Origin: DAIRDK01 sp035403225
GTDB taxonomy: Bacteria; Bacteroidota; Bacteroidia; Bacteroidales; FEN-979
Length of the DNA: 28,123 nucleotides
Reading direction: 5' to 3'
Assembly: GCA_035403225.1 (NCBI GenBank)
Contig: DAONET010000031.1
Coordinates: forward strand, 1-28,123
Positions 1 through 7,499 of the stretch are shown here, piece after piece. How positions within the stretch are numbered: position 1 is the stretch's first letter; each line of letters starts with the position of its first letter. A program made the position numbers and the translations under genes. The notes beneath the pieces are model-generated. The model had not been told where the DNA came from, searched no databases, and saw only the letters and a list, made by a program, of their open reading frames with translations.

Positions 1-64
1 CGTCAGATGACGGCGGAGCGAAAATCGGCTCACTTGCTCCGTACTTCTGAGTCCAACCGGTCAT
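1..64 (-). CDS. Partial CDS running off the left edge, function unknown
   Basis: On the minus strand an ATG at 64-62 overlaps the TAA of the preceding 51-residue gene by one base (TAATG). The frame stays open for the 21 codons left in the window, beginning MTGWTQKYGASEPIF. The overlap is the usual arrangement for translationally coupled genes and is the main evidence that this is a real start. Too little protein is visible to name a family. It could still be a chance frame. Confidence 0.42.
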   Translation of the reverse strand, partial: MTGWTQKYGASEPIFAPPSSD

Positions 65-219
65 TATTTCCGAAGCCCGTATCTTTGCCGGGTCTCCGCT
101 TCTTTACTTTTATCCGAAATAAAAATGATCGTTTTTCCTCCATCCAGTATTACCGGGAACAGATCAGCCGTTGAACCAGTGAGTAGTTTTGACTGGGCAG
201 TCTGGGAATGCTGGTTCAT
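64..219 (-). CDS. Small hypothetical protein (51 aa)
   Basis: The predicted protein is 51 residues, starting MNQHSQTAQSKLL and ending in a basic stretch, KSKEAETRQRYGLRK. A longer frame from a TTG at 282 or an ATG at 255 exists. I chose the ATG at 219 because it is preceded by a very good Shine-Dalgarno sequence (GGAGG, about 6 bases upstream), unusual in a phylum that often lacks one. The middle contains a short hydrophobic beta-like stretch (TIIFIS), but there is no signal peptide or membrane helix. The stop overlaps the start of the next minus-strand gene by one base, suggesting a coupled operon leaving the window. I do not recognise the family. A weak promoter-like TATCTTGC lies at 279-286 on the minus strand. 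Confidence 0.5.
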   Translation of the reverse strand: MNQHSQTAQSKLLTGSTADLFPVILDGGKTIIFISDKSKEAETRQRYGLRK

Positions 220-356
220 AAAGTTCCTCCGGTTTGTCAATGTAGCTTTCTTCATGTTTTTGAGTATCTCGATATTCCGCAAGATACGTTTTTTTCACGA
301 GGGTAAAAAGTTATCCCCCTCCTGAAATTTTCCCTGGTGGGCATAAATCAGCATAA

Positions 357-386
357 TTGGCGATAACGAAAAATTCCGTATCTTTG
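357..386 (+). promoter_or_regulatory. Bacteroidota-type promoter of the DEAD-box helicase gene
   Basis: TTG at 357-359, a 19-base spacer, then TATCTTTG at 379-386. This matches the Bacteroidota primary-sigma pattern (TTTG, 19-21 bases, TAnnTTTG). It predicts a start site near 391 and a leader of roughly 115 bases before the helicase ATG at 508. Confidence 0.7.
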
Positions 387-507
387 CAAAAATTAACCCT
401 CCCGTTATTCCTCTTTAACGACCCCGGATTATTCCATCCCTTTCATTGGTTTCTTTGGACTGTCGTTGCTGATTTAATGGCAGTTTTATTCACTACAAAT
501 ACATTTT

Positions 508-1653
508 ATGACATTTGAAAATTTAAATTTAATTGAACCCATCCTCCGGGCCGTGAAATCCGAAGGATACATTACCCCTACTCCCATCCAGGAACAAGCA
601 ATCCCCTTTTTACTCAACCGGAGAGATCTGATGGGCTGTGCCCAGACAGGCACCGGGAAAACCGCTGCTTTTGCCATCCCCATCCTTCAGCTTCTTTATG
701 GCAAACGTAAGGCAGAAGGAAAGCGACCAATCAAAGCGCTCATTTTGACCCCGACCCGTGAACTGGCCATCCAGATCGGAGAGAGTTTCGACGCCTACGG
801 CAAATACACCGGTCTCCGGCACACCGTCATTTTCGGTGGTGTTTCACAACATGCGCAAACAACTTCCCTGAAAACCGGCATAGATATCCTGGTGGCCACC
901 CCCGGACGCCTGCTCGATCTGATCGGCCAGGGTTTCATCAGCCTGCAACACCTTGAATTTTTTGTGCTGGATGAGGCCGACCGGATGCTCGATATGGGTT
1001 TCATACACGATGTTAAAAAGATCATTGCCAAATTGCCTTCCAACAGACAATCCCTCTTCTTTTCAGCAACCATGCCCCCTGATATCCAAAAATTGGCGCG
1101 CACTATCCTGACCGATCCGGTAAGGGTCGATATCGCCCCCATCATCGCTACCGCGGATCTGATCAAACAATCACTGTATTTTGTGGAAAAAAAGGACAAG
1201 AAATCGTTGCTGATCCATCTGTTGAAGGATGAATCCATCGAAACCGCCCTTGTTTTCACCCGCACCAAACACGGAGCTGATAAGGTGGCACGCGATTTGG
1301 TGAAAGTGGGTATCGGAGCGGCTGCTATCCATGGAAATAAATCGCAGAACGCCCGCCAGGATGCATTAAACAGATTTAAAAATAAGCAGACACGCGTGCT
1401 GGTAGCCACCGATATTGCTGCACGCGGCATTGATGTTGACCATCTTTCTGCCGTTATCAACTACGAAATACCGAATATCCCCGAAACATACGTTCACCGC
1501 ATCGGGCGTACCGGCCGTGCCGGAGTGAACGGTACAGCGGTTTCTTTCTGCGATAAGGAAGAAAAAGTCTTTCTGAAGGATATTTTCAAATTAATCTCCA
1601 AGACTATCCCCGTGGTGAAGAACCATCCGTTTGCACCGGAACAGTGCAGATAG
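508..1653 (+). CDS. DEAD-box ATP-dependent RNA helicase (RhlE-like)
   Basis: A cytoplasmic ATP-dependent RNA helicase of 381 residues, of the type that remodels rRNA, mRNA or degradosome substrates. All family motifs are visible in order: Q motif around residues 24-30 (TPTPIQEQ), motif I AQTGTGKT (45-52), PTRELA (82-87), GG (110-111), TPGR (131-134), DEAD (155-158), SAT (186-188), the FTRTK region (250-254), ATDIAARGID (300-309) and HRIGRTGRAG (330-339). The protein stops about 40 residues after the last motif, so it is nearly a bare two-RecA-domain core without the long basic C-terminal tail many RhlE proteins carry. It is monocistronic, with its own promoter at 357-386 and a long leader. 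Its end faces that of the MsrBA gene 11 bases away. The subfamily call is tentative; the DEAD-box assignment is certain. Confidence 0.97.
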   Translation: MTFENLNLIEPILRAVKSEGYITPTPIQEQAIPFLLNRRDLMGCAQTGTGKTAAFAIPILQLLYGKRKAEGKRPIKALILTPTRELAIQIGESFDAYGKYTGLRHTVIFGGVSQHAQTTSLKTGIDILVATPGRLLDLIGQGFISLQHLEFFVLDEADRMLDMGFIHDVKKIIAKLPSNRQSLFFSATMPPDIQKLARTILTDPVRVDIAPIIATADLIKQSLYFVEKKDKKSLLIHLLKDESIETALVFTRTKHGADKVARDLVKVGIGAAAIHGNKSQNARQDALNRFKNKQTRVLVATDIAARGIDVDHLSAVINYEIPNIPETYVHRIGRTGRAGVNGTAVSFCDKEEKVFLKDIFKLISKTIPVVKNHPFAPEQCR

Positions 1654-1664
1654 CGGATGCCTCA

Positions 1665-2600
1665 TTAAAACCTTTTCACATAACCATGGCAATAAGGCAG
1701 GGCGCCTTTATGCTCGTAATAATCCTGGTGATAATCCTCTGCCTTCCAGAAGGTGGAGGCCGGCTTCACTTCCGTCACTACGTTATAGCCTTTCTCTCGG
1801 AGAATGCCGATCAGCTTTTCCACTACCTTCCGCTGCTCCTCATTCCGGTAAAAAACGGCCGACCGGTATTGCACTCCCGCATCGGGACCCTGATGGTTCC
1901 ACTGCGTAGGGTCATGGATCTCGAAGAATAGCCGTGCCAGTTCCTCGTAGGTGATCTGTGCAGGATCGAAAGTCACCTCCACGGCTTCGTAATGTCCTGT
2001 TTTGCCGGAACAGACTTCCTCGTAAGTCGGATGGTCCTTATGACCTCCGGTGTACCCCGAGACGACCGAGATTACCCCTTTGGCTTTCTGAAGATAGTAT
2101 TCCACTCCCCAGAAGCAGCCTCCCGAGAAGATAGCCGTATCCTGCAGGCTCTCTTTCCCGGCAGGGATGAAAACCAGGGAGATCGAGTTAACGCAATGAC
2201 GGGTGTTTTTCGGGGTAAAGCCTTCGCCGGTGAACACATGGCCCAGGTGTCCTCCGCATTTCGCACAGACAATCTCGGTACGCCTGCCGTCAGCATCCTT
2301 TAGGCGTTTCACGGCACCGGGGATCTCGTCATCAAAAGAAGGCCACCCGCATCCGGCATCAAATTTTGACTCGCTCCGGTACAGTGGAGCACCGCATTGT
2401 TTGCAAGTATAGGTTCCCGCTTCCGTAAAGTGCTCATACTGCCCTGTAAAGGGCTGTTCCGTTCCTTTTTTCAGGATGACCTGTTCTTCTTCAGGGGTCA
2501 GTTTCCGATATTCCATGGTACCTTGTTTTTGTTTCTGCGCACACCCGGAAAGAGAAGTTATAATAATCAACGTCAATATGTTACAAAATTTTGCAGACAT
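1665..2600 (-). CDS. msrBA: Bifunctional methionine sulfoxide reductase, MsrB-MsrA fusion, lipoprotein
   Basis: Reduces oxidised methionine in proteins: the MsrB half acts on the R form, the MsrA half on the S form. The protein is 311 residues from the ATG at 2600. I prefer this start to one 123 bases upstream because it gives a clean lipoprotein signal, MSAKFCNILTLIIITSLSGC, with the lipobox cysteine at residue 20, so the enzyme is probably anchored in the cell envelope. MsrB (about 30-148) shows zinc cysteines C66, C69, C112 and C115 and catalytic C136 in RHCVNS. MsrA (about 154-311) shows the catalytic GCFWG (C162) and a likely resolving C304 in LPYC. A TATCTTTG promoter box lies at 2650-2657. 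The order B then A is the reverse of the well-known PilB/MsrAB arrangement. Electrons would have to come from a periplasmic thioredoxin-like partner, which is not in the window. Confidence 0.95.
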   Translation of the reverse strand: MSAKFCNILTLIIITSLSGCAQKQKQGTMEYRKLTPEEEQVILKKGTEQPFTGQYEHFTEAGTYTCKQCGAPLYRSESKFDAGCGWPSFDDEIPGAVKRLKDADGRRTEIVCAKCGGHLGHVFTGEGFTPKNTRHCVNSISLVFIPAGKESLQDTAIFSGGCFWGVEYYLQKAKGVISVVSGYTGGHKDHPTYEEVCSGKTGHYEAVEVTFDPAQITYEELARLFFEIHDPTQWNHQGPDAGVQYRSAVFYRNEEQRKVVEKLIGILREKGYNVVTEVKPASTFWKAEDYHQDYYEHKGALPYCHGYVKRF

Positions 2601-2649
2601 CTTTTCTCGTCTTTCCCTTAAAACGCTCCTTCCATCGATACGGGTATTC

Positions 2650-2657
2650 CAAAGATA
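2650..2657 (-). promoter_or_regulatory. TAnnTTTG promoter box of msrBA
   Basis: On the minus strand the bases read TATCTTTG, an exact -7 box, 49 bases upstream of the chosen msrBA ATG at 2600. No good -33 TTTG is present at the usual distance. The box supports the lipoprotein start, because the longer alternative start would lie upstream of the transcription start. Confidence 0.55.
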
Positions 2658-2726
2658 CGCGTTCCGGAAAAGATGTCCGGTGATTATGCTTGTGATTTGC
2701 GAGAAAAGTGATAATTTTACCATAAA

Positions 2727-2779
2727 GATTGGATTTTGTGGTTATTGTAAAATCACCCCTTTCCGGGGTAGCTCCAATC
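2727..2779. repeat. Nested inverted repeat (two-tier stem-loop)
   Basis: An outer arm GATTGGA (2727-2733) pairs with TCCAATC (2773-2779), enclosing a tight inner hairpin ACCCC-TTTCC-GGGGT (2755-2769). No T tract follows on either side, so it is not a standard terminator. It lies in non-coding DNA. Function unknown. Confidence 0.45.
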
Positions 2780-3006
2780 CTTGTTGTTTTCGTGACCACT
2801 TATTTTGGACGGATGTACCTTAAGACAGAGAGATGCACCAGTCCTGAAGAAGTAAGAGAGGTGGGCATTGAACGGACCAGCGCGAGTTTCCCACTCAAGA
2901 AGTTCGCCTCTTACAACCATACCGTGAAAATAATTTGTGGTTGATACAAGAAAACAAAGCGTTTATCGTTAACTATCATAATGTCCTAAAGCAGGAGTGT
3001 CTTAAA

Positions 3007-3825
3007 ATGAAAATGCGTGAAATAAGAAAGGTTTACTACAGTTTCATATTTTGCTGTCTGAAGATACTGTTGCTCAGTGTTATCCCCTTTGTTATCGTAG
3101 ACTGTCTGAGAATATTTTTTGATTTAGGCCGGTGGATCGTGATACCCGGATTGATTGTTGCCCCGCTGATCCTGTTGTTTGCCGGTTCTTTTCTGAGTGT
3201 AAAATGGTTAATCAGAACGATAAAAAAGTCAGATCAATACTATGTGATCCGTAAAATTGCCATCAGAAATATTTTCATCGGAAATTCCGGATTCTGGAAA
3301 TTTTTTCAGAATAAGCGATTGATGAACAGTTCGGAATTCATCGAAAGTTACCAAAAACTTGAAAATGCCAAATTAGATGATGAGCCTTATATCCCTGAAG
3401 TATTTGTGATCCGGTATTCAAAATTCAAGGTATTGATCATTCCGTTCCTGGTTGCCCTTTTGCTTGGTCATTTTTTCTATCATTATCCACTCATTTTATT
3501 GTCGGTCGTTGGCATCATCTTCCTGGGGACTTTCCTGTTTTTCAGACGGCTTTTTTCGAACGAAAAAGTATTGTTATCCATTGATCGATCCGGAATAACT
3601 GTTAAAGGTTTCTTTATCTCCTGGGAAAAAATCGATAAAAATAGTGTATCCCTGGTAATATATTTCGGGTCGCCGTTTTCGTATTTTACCTTTGATTATT
3701 TCGAAGGGAAAAGAAGGGTTTCCCAAAAGGTTATGATTTATTTTGCTGATGTGAACAAATGGAAGTTCGATTCTCTTTTAGACCTGTTCATCACCCGAAA
3801 GATAAAACCGGCCATCAGCCTTTGA
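3007..3825 (+). CDS. Hypothetical membrane protein, possible C-terminal bacterial PH-like domain
   Basis: A 272-residue protein of unknown function. The frame is open from 2935, but I chose the ATG at 3007 because AGGAG sits nine bases upstream and the extra residues look non-native. The N-terminal third has two hydrophobic segments (about residues 10-35 and 44-70). A loop of about 75 mostly polar residues follows, then a second hydrophobic pair (about 143-182), giving four likely membrane helices. The last 80 residues (from about 188, ..KVLLSIDRSGI..) have the alternating-strand look of the small PH-like domain found at the end of many Bacteroidota membrane proteins; that is inference. The gene is visibly richer in A and T than its neighbours. 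No partner gene is adjacent. Confidence 0.75.
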   Translation: MKMREIRKVYYSFIFCCLKILLLSVIPFVIVDCLRIFFDLGRWIVIPGLIVAPLILLFAGSFLSVKWLIRTIKKSDQYYVIRKIAIRNIFIGNSGFWKFFQNKRLMNSSEFIESYQKLENAKLDDEPYIPEVFVIRYSKFKVLIIPFLVALLLGHFFYHYPLILLSVVGIIFLGTFLFFRRLFSNEKVLLSIDRSGITVKGFFISWEKIDKNSVSLVIYFGSPFSYFTFDYFEGKRRVSQKVMIYFADVNKWKFDSLLDLFITRKIKPAISL

Positions 3826-3871
3826 AGAAGGGATCCCCTCCCTCTTTCCACACCCTGTCAGATAGATTTTC

Positions 3872-3879
3872 TACCTTTG
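3872..3879 (+). promoter_or_regulatory. TAnnTTTG promoter box of the PfkB kinase gene
   Basis: TACCTTTG, an exact -7 box, with 18 bases between it and the ATG at 3898. No clear -33 element. The predicted leader is only about a dozen bases. Confidence 0.55.
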
Positions 3880-3897
3880 CTGTCTTAAATCCCTTGT

Positions 3898-4884
3898 ATG
3901 AAAAAGATCCTTGGAATAGGCAGCGCGCTGGTCGATATCCTGATCCGACTTCAGGATGATGCTGCCCTGGTGCAACTCGGACTTCCCAAAGGCAGTATGC
4001 AACTGGTAGATCAGTCACAACGTGACTCTATTCTTTCCGTATTTGAAGGCTTCACGAAGAACCTGGCAGCCGGCGGATCGGCGGCCAACACCATCCATGG
4101 CATCGGCAAACTGGGAGGCCCGGCCGGGTTCATCGGCATCATCGGACAAGACAAGCTGGGGGATTCCTTTGTCAACGACATGAAAAATGCCGGCGTGGAA
4201 GTGCATATTTTGCGCAGCCCCACCCCTACCGGCTGTGCCACCACGCTCATTTCCCCCGATTCCGAGCGAACTTTCGCCACGTATCTCGGCGCTTCCAGCG
4301 AATTAAGTCCGACCCACCTGGAAACCTTACGTCCTATCTTCGCTCAATATGACATCTTCCATATTGAAGGATATCTTGTTTTCAATCAGCTTCTTACAGA
4401 AGCAGCCATCAAAATGGCCAAAGAAGCCGGGCTGTTAGTATCCATCGATTTAGCCAGCTACAATGTGGTGGAAGCTAACCGCGATTTCCTGCATCGGATA
4501 GTACGAGACTACGTAGATATCGTCTTCGCCAACGAAGAAGAGGCGCGTGCTTTTACCGGGAAAGAGCCCGAAGAAGCCCTGGCGGACATCAGCCATCTGG
4601 CTTCCTGGGCGATCGTCAAAACCGGCAGCAAAGGCTCGCTGATCCATCACAACGGCGTCACCTGCCGTATCGGGGTCATACCGGTCACGCCGGCCGATAC
4701 TACCGGTGCAGGCGATTTATACGCATCGGGTTTTCTTTACGGAATGGCCAACGGGTTGACCCTGCAGCAATGCGGTGAATTGGGCGCGCTGCTTGCCGGA
4801 AAAGTGATTGAAGTGATGGGCGCCAAAATGGATGAAGCCCGGTGGACGGAGATCAAACAGACAGGACAAGGCCTGAACAGTTAA
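3898..4884 (+). CDS. PfkB-family carbohydrate/nucleoside kinase (adenosine kinase-like)
   Basis: A 328-residue cytoplasmic kinase of the ribokinase/PfkB family, which phosphorylates a sugar or nucleoside hydroxyl with ATP. Visible features: N-terminal strand and substrate-binding aspartate region (GIGSALVDI, 6-14), the first PfkB signature GGSAANT (59-65), a second glycine-rich region GFIGIIGQDKLG (77-88), and the C-terminal signature DTTGAGDLYASGF (267-279) with anion-hole GAGD and catalytic Asp273. The length and the GGSAANT form resemble the adenosine kinase branch common in Bacteroidota, but substrate cannot be settled from sequence and no pathway neighbours help. It starts 18 bases after a TAnnTTTG box. 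Its stop overlaps the stop of the convergent lipoprotein gene by a few bases. Confidence 0.93.
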   Translation: MKKILGIGSALVDILIRLQDDAALVQLGLPKGSMQLVDQSQRDSILSVFEGFTKNLAAGGSAANTIHGIGKLGGPAGFIGIIGQDKLGDSFVNDMKNAGVEVHILRSPTPTGCATTLISPDSERTFATYLGASSELSPTHLETLRPIFAQYDIFHIEGYLVFNQLLTEAAIKMAKEAGLLVSIDLASYNVVEANRDFLHRIVRDYVDIVFANEEEARAFTGKEPEEALADISHLASWAIVKTGSKGSLIHHNGVTCRIGVIPVTPADTTGAGDLYASGFLYGMANGLTLQQCGELGALLAGKVIEVMGAKMDEARWTEIKQTGQGLNS

Positions 4885-5261
4885 TTATCCATCGATTTCT
4901 CCAGCATCTCGCGGTCTTCGGTGGATAGATGAGGACAATCGAGAAGCGCTTTATTCATTACTTTCTTATAGTCTTTGAGGAACTTCTCGTCGTTTTTCTT
5001 ATCACCGTATTTCGCCATGAATTGCTCATTGAGGGTGGTCATCTCCTCCTGAACTTTGATACGGGCCGTGCTGAGGCTGTCGATGCGGGTAGAATCGTTA
5101 CCATCCATGGCAGTTTGTAACTGATTTTGAATATCGATAAACCGGCACATGGCATCGGCGATAGGCTCGATCGATTTTTTCAGTTCCTTGTTGCCGCTGC
5201 AACCCGTTAACAGGATCCCTGCCATGATCCCTGCCGTTAAGAGTACTTTCCTGATGATCAT
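4881..5261 (-). CDS. Small hypothetical lipoprotein
   Basis: A 126-residue protein starting MIIRKVLLTAG with a lipobox LLTGC at residues 17-21, so it is predicted to be lipid-anchored. The mature part is charged and almost entirely helical in character, with no further cysteine-rich or enzymatic motif, and may form a coiled coil. An upstream in-frame ATG at 5282 exists, but the ATG at 5261 gives the better signal peptide and lies 18 bases after a TATTTTTG promoter box. The 3' end overlaps the kinase gene tail-to-tail. I do not recognise the family. Confidence 0.82.
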   Translation of the reverse strand: MIIRKVLLTAGIMAGILLTGCSGNKELKKSIEPIADAMCRFIDIQNQLQTAMDGNDSTRIDSLSTARIKVQEEMTTLNEQFMAKYGDKKNDEKFLKDYKKVMNKALLDCPHLSTEDREMLEKSMDN

Positions 5262-5279
5262 TTCGTGGAATTTAGGAAA

Positions 5280-5287
5280 CAAAAATA
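5280..5287 (-). promoter_or_regulatory. TAnnTTTG promoter box of the small lipoprotein gene
   Basis: Minus-strand TATTTTTG, with 18 bases between it and the ATG at 5261. The -33 position is T-rich but not a clear TTTG. The box would lie inside the coding region if the longer start at 5282 were used, which argues for the shorter start. Confidence 0.5.
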
Positions 5288-5389
5288 AAGTTTTTCGGGT
5301 GCAGTGAAAAAATCGGAGCAGGTATCTTTATTAACAATCCATACAAATCCAACCTTTTCATCAGGAACGTACAGTTCATCCGTTCCTCG

Positions 5390-5397
5390 TATCTTTG
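5390..5397 (+). promoter_or_regulatory. TAnnTTTG promoter box abutting the U32 gene start
   Basis: TATCTTTG ends only four bases before the ATG at 5402. A -7 box at this place puts the transcription start on or next to the start codon, so the mRNA is predicted to be leaderless. Confidence 0.55.
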
Positions 5398-5401
5398 CAT
5401 C

Positions 5402-6637
5402 ATGAAACCCGTAACCATCACTGCTCCGGTTGGCTCGTGGGAGTCGCTCATGGCAGCCATCAACGCCGGAGCTGATTCCGTTTATTTTGGTATCGGCACG
5501 TTGAATATGCGAGCCCGGTCGTCGGTGAATTTCACCTTGCGCGATCTGGTCCGTATCTCCCGTACCTGCCGGAAATACGACATCCGGTGTTATCTCACCC
5601 TCAACACGGTGATCTACGATACGGAGATGAAAGAGATGCGTAAGATCGTCGATTCGGCGAAGAAAAACGGAATCACGGCCATCATCGCATCCGATCAGGC
5701 CGTAATCCAGTACGCTTTTTCCGTGGGGATGCCGGTGCATATGTCGACACAGGCCAATATTTCCAACATCGCAGCCGTGAAATACTGGTCATCATTTGCC
5801 GACGTGATGGTCACCGCTCGCGAACTGAGCCTGGAACAAGTTGCCGCTATAACCCGTCAGATCCGGCGCCAAAAGATCAAAGGCCCATCGGGTAACCTCG
5901 TTCAGATTGAAGCGTTTGCCCACGGCGCTCTGTGCATGGCCATCTCCGGGAAATGCTACCTCAGCCTCGACCAGTATAATTCCTCCGCCAACCGCGGCGC
6001 CTGCTATCAGTTGTGCCGCCGCCCCTACCGCGTTACCGACATGGACGGTGAGTTCGAACTGGCTGTTGACAACCAATATATCATGTCGCCGAAAGACCTG
6101 TGTACCATCGGCTTCCTGGATAAAGTGATCGGGGCCGGCATCTCTGTCCTGAAGATCGAAGGCCGCGGTCGAAGCCCCGAATATGTCTGTACCGTGGTGA
6201 AATGCTACCGCGAAGCCGTGGAGGCTGTTCTCGACGGAACATTCTCCCCTGCCCTAGTGGAAAAATGGATGAAACAACTTGAACAGGTCTATAACCGAGG
6301 CTTCTGGGACGGCTACTACCTGGGCCGCCGGATGGGAGAATGGACTACCCAACATGGTTCCATCGCCACCCGACACAAAGAGTACGTCGGAAAAATCACC
6401 AATTACTTCACGAAGCTCCAGGTAGCGGAAATCAAAATGGAATCAGGAGAATTGGCGCCGGGCGATCATATCTTTATTCAGGGTTCCACCACCGGTTCCG
6501 TCGAAATCACCATCCCGGAAATCAGGGTTGATCTGAAACCGGTAGAAAAAACTACGAAAGGCGACCGCTGTTCTATTGAGATCCCGATGTTTTTACGCCG
6601 GGCCGACAAAGTCTATCGAATTATCGAACAAGCATAA
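5402..6637 (+). CDS. Peptidase U32-family protein (RNA hydroxylation type)
   Basis: A 411-residue member of the U32 family. Although named peptidases, characterised members such as RlhA (23S rRNA) and TrhP (tRNA U34) take part in prephenate-dependent RNA hydroxylation, so that is the more likely role. Evidence: a TIM-barrel-like N-terminus (TAPVGSWESLMAAINAGADS), the family signature EAFAHGALC..SGKC (residues 170-185), and four closely spaced cysteines, C178, C185, C201 and C205, that fit an iron-sulfur cluster site. The ATG at 5402 is fixed by the conserved N-terminus. A histidinol-phosphatase-like PHP gene follows after 22 bases and is probably co-transcribed. Which RNA is modified cannot be told from sequence. 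Confidence 0.92.
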   Translation: MKPVTITAPVGSWESLMAAINAGADSVYFGIGTLNMRARSSVNFTLRDLVRISRTCRKYDIRCYLTLNTVIYDTEMKEMRKIVDSAKKNGITAIIASDQAVIQYAFSVGMPVHMSTQANISNIAAVKYWSSFADVMVTARELSLEQVAAITRQIRRQKIKGPSGNLVQIEAFAHGALCMAISGKCYLSLDQYNSSANRGACYQLCRRPYRVTDMDGEFELAVDNQYIMSPKDLCTIGFLDKVIGAGISVLKIEGRGRSPEYVCTVVKCYREAVEAVLDGTFSPALVEKWMKQLEQVYNRGFWDGYYLGRRMGEWTTQHGSIATRHKEYVGKITNYFTKLQVAEIKMESGELAPGDHIFIQGSTTGSVEITIPEIRVDLKPVEKTTKGDRCSIEIPMFLRRADKVYRIIEQA

Positions 6638-6659
6638 CATTACCATATCATCCTGCTTT

Positions 6660-7499
6660 ATGTTATCCAACATACACACCCACACTAATTTGAGCGATGG
6701 CTCGCAACCGGCTGAAGATTATATTCAATCAGCCCTTGCTGCCGGTTTTACCAGTATCGGATTCACCGACCATTCTCCCTTGCCTTTTGAAAACACTTTT
6801 GCTTTACGGGAAGAAAAAGTTCAGGAATACTGTGATCTGATCCTGAACCTGAAGAAGAAATACGAAGGCCAGATTGATGTATTACTGGGGATGGAAGTGG
6901 ATTACGTTCCGGAAGTCGGTCATTCGCCGGCTTGGTTTCGCGAACATTTCCCGCTGGATTTCATTATCGGATCGGTTCACCTGGTGAAAAACCAGGAGAC
7001 GGGGCAACGCTGGTTCATTGACGGGCCGCTGCGTCAAAGTTATGATGACGGACTGCAAAAGGTTTTCCGGGGCGACATCCGCCTGGGAGTCACCACCTAT
7101 TACCGGCAGATCATCGGGTTGGTGAAGCTCTTCAAACCCGATATCGTCGGACACCTTGATAAGATCAAAATGCACAACCAGGGACGATATTTCCGCGAGG
7201 AGGAGCCCTGGTACGTTGCCCTGACCGAGGAACTGCTTACCGTCGTTGCTGAAGCGGGTTGTGTGATCGAAGTGAACACACGCGGGATCTATAAAAAACG
7301 GTCCGATACCACGTTCCCCGGCCCTGATATTCTTCGCAAAGCTTATGCCCTGGGTATCCCGGTCACCATTGCCACCGACGCGCACAAACCCCCTGAAATC
7401 GCCCTCTGTATGCCCGAAGCCGCCACTATCCTGAAACAGGCGGGTTACACTTCGCAGCAAAGACTGACGGCTACGGGATGGAAAGAAGAATCGCTGTGA
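6660..7499 (+). CDS. PHP-domain phosphatase, histidinol-phosphatase (HisJ/HisK) type
   Basis: A 279-residue metal-dependent phosphoesterase of the PHP superfamily. The metal ligands are in canonical order: HTH (residues 6-8), a DH pair at 37-38, Glu79 in GMEVDY, His107 in GSVHL, His165 in GHLD, and Asp240/His242 in ATDAH. Length and motif set fit the HisJ/HisK histidinol-phosphate phosphatase group, which acts in the penultimate step of histidine synthesis. No other histidine genes are nearby, so a general sugar- or nucleotide-phosphatase role is possible. The frame is open from 6576, inside the U32 gene, but the HTH motif and spacing make the ATG at 6660 the clear start. It lies 22 bases after the U32 stop, so the two probably form an operon. 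Confidence 0.9.
   Translation: MLSNIHTHTNLSDGSQPAEDYIQSALAAGFTSIGFTDHSPLPFENTFALREEKVQEYCDLILNLKKKYEGQIDVLLGMEVDYVPEVGHSPAWFREHFPLDFIIGSVHLVKNQETGQRWFIDGPLRQSYDDGLQKVFRGDIRLGVTTYYRQIIGLVKLFKPDIVGHLDKIKMHNQGRYFREEEPWYVALTEELLTVVAEAGCVIEVNTRGIYKKRSDTTFPGPDILRKAYALGIPVTIATDAHKPPEIALCMPEAATILKQAGYTSQQRLTATGWKEESL

Larger units (their letters stand above)
2601..3006. other. Gene-poor spacer between msrBA and the membrane-protein gene
   Basis: About 400 bases between divergent genes. It holds the msrBA promoter box (2650-2657, minus strand) and a nested inverted repeat (2727-2779). The short frames that cross it, for example 2729-2944 on the plus strand, have no recognisable product and no convincing start. 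I see no clear promoter for the plus-strand gene at 3007. Confidence 0.6.

Noticed and set aside
795..1460. 221-residue open frame on the minus strand inside the helicase gene
   Set aside because: It is the shadow of a certain DEAD-box gene; composition is Ser/Arg-rich and no family is recognisable.
2601..2723. N-terminal extension of the MsrBA protein by 41 residues
   Set aside because: The extension hides a clean lipoprotein signal and begins upstream of the TATCTTTG promoter box.
2729..2944. Possible short protein (frame containing MYLKTERCTSPEEVREVG) that might be a transposase or enzyme remnant
   Set aside because: No recognisable family, no ribosome binding site, and nothing similar on either side; kept only as unexplained spacer.
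6576..6659. N-terminal extension of the PHP phosphatase into the U32 gene
   Set aside because: The conserved PHP motif begins right after the ATG at 6660, and the extension is U32 coding sequence in another frame.
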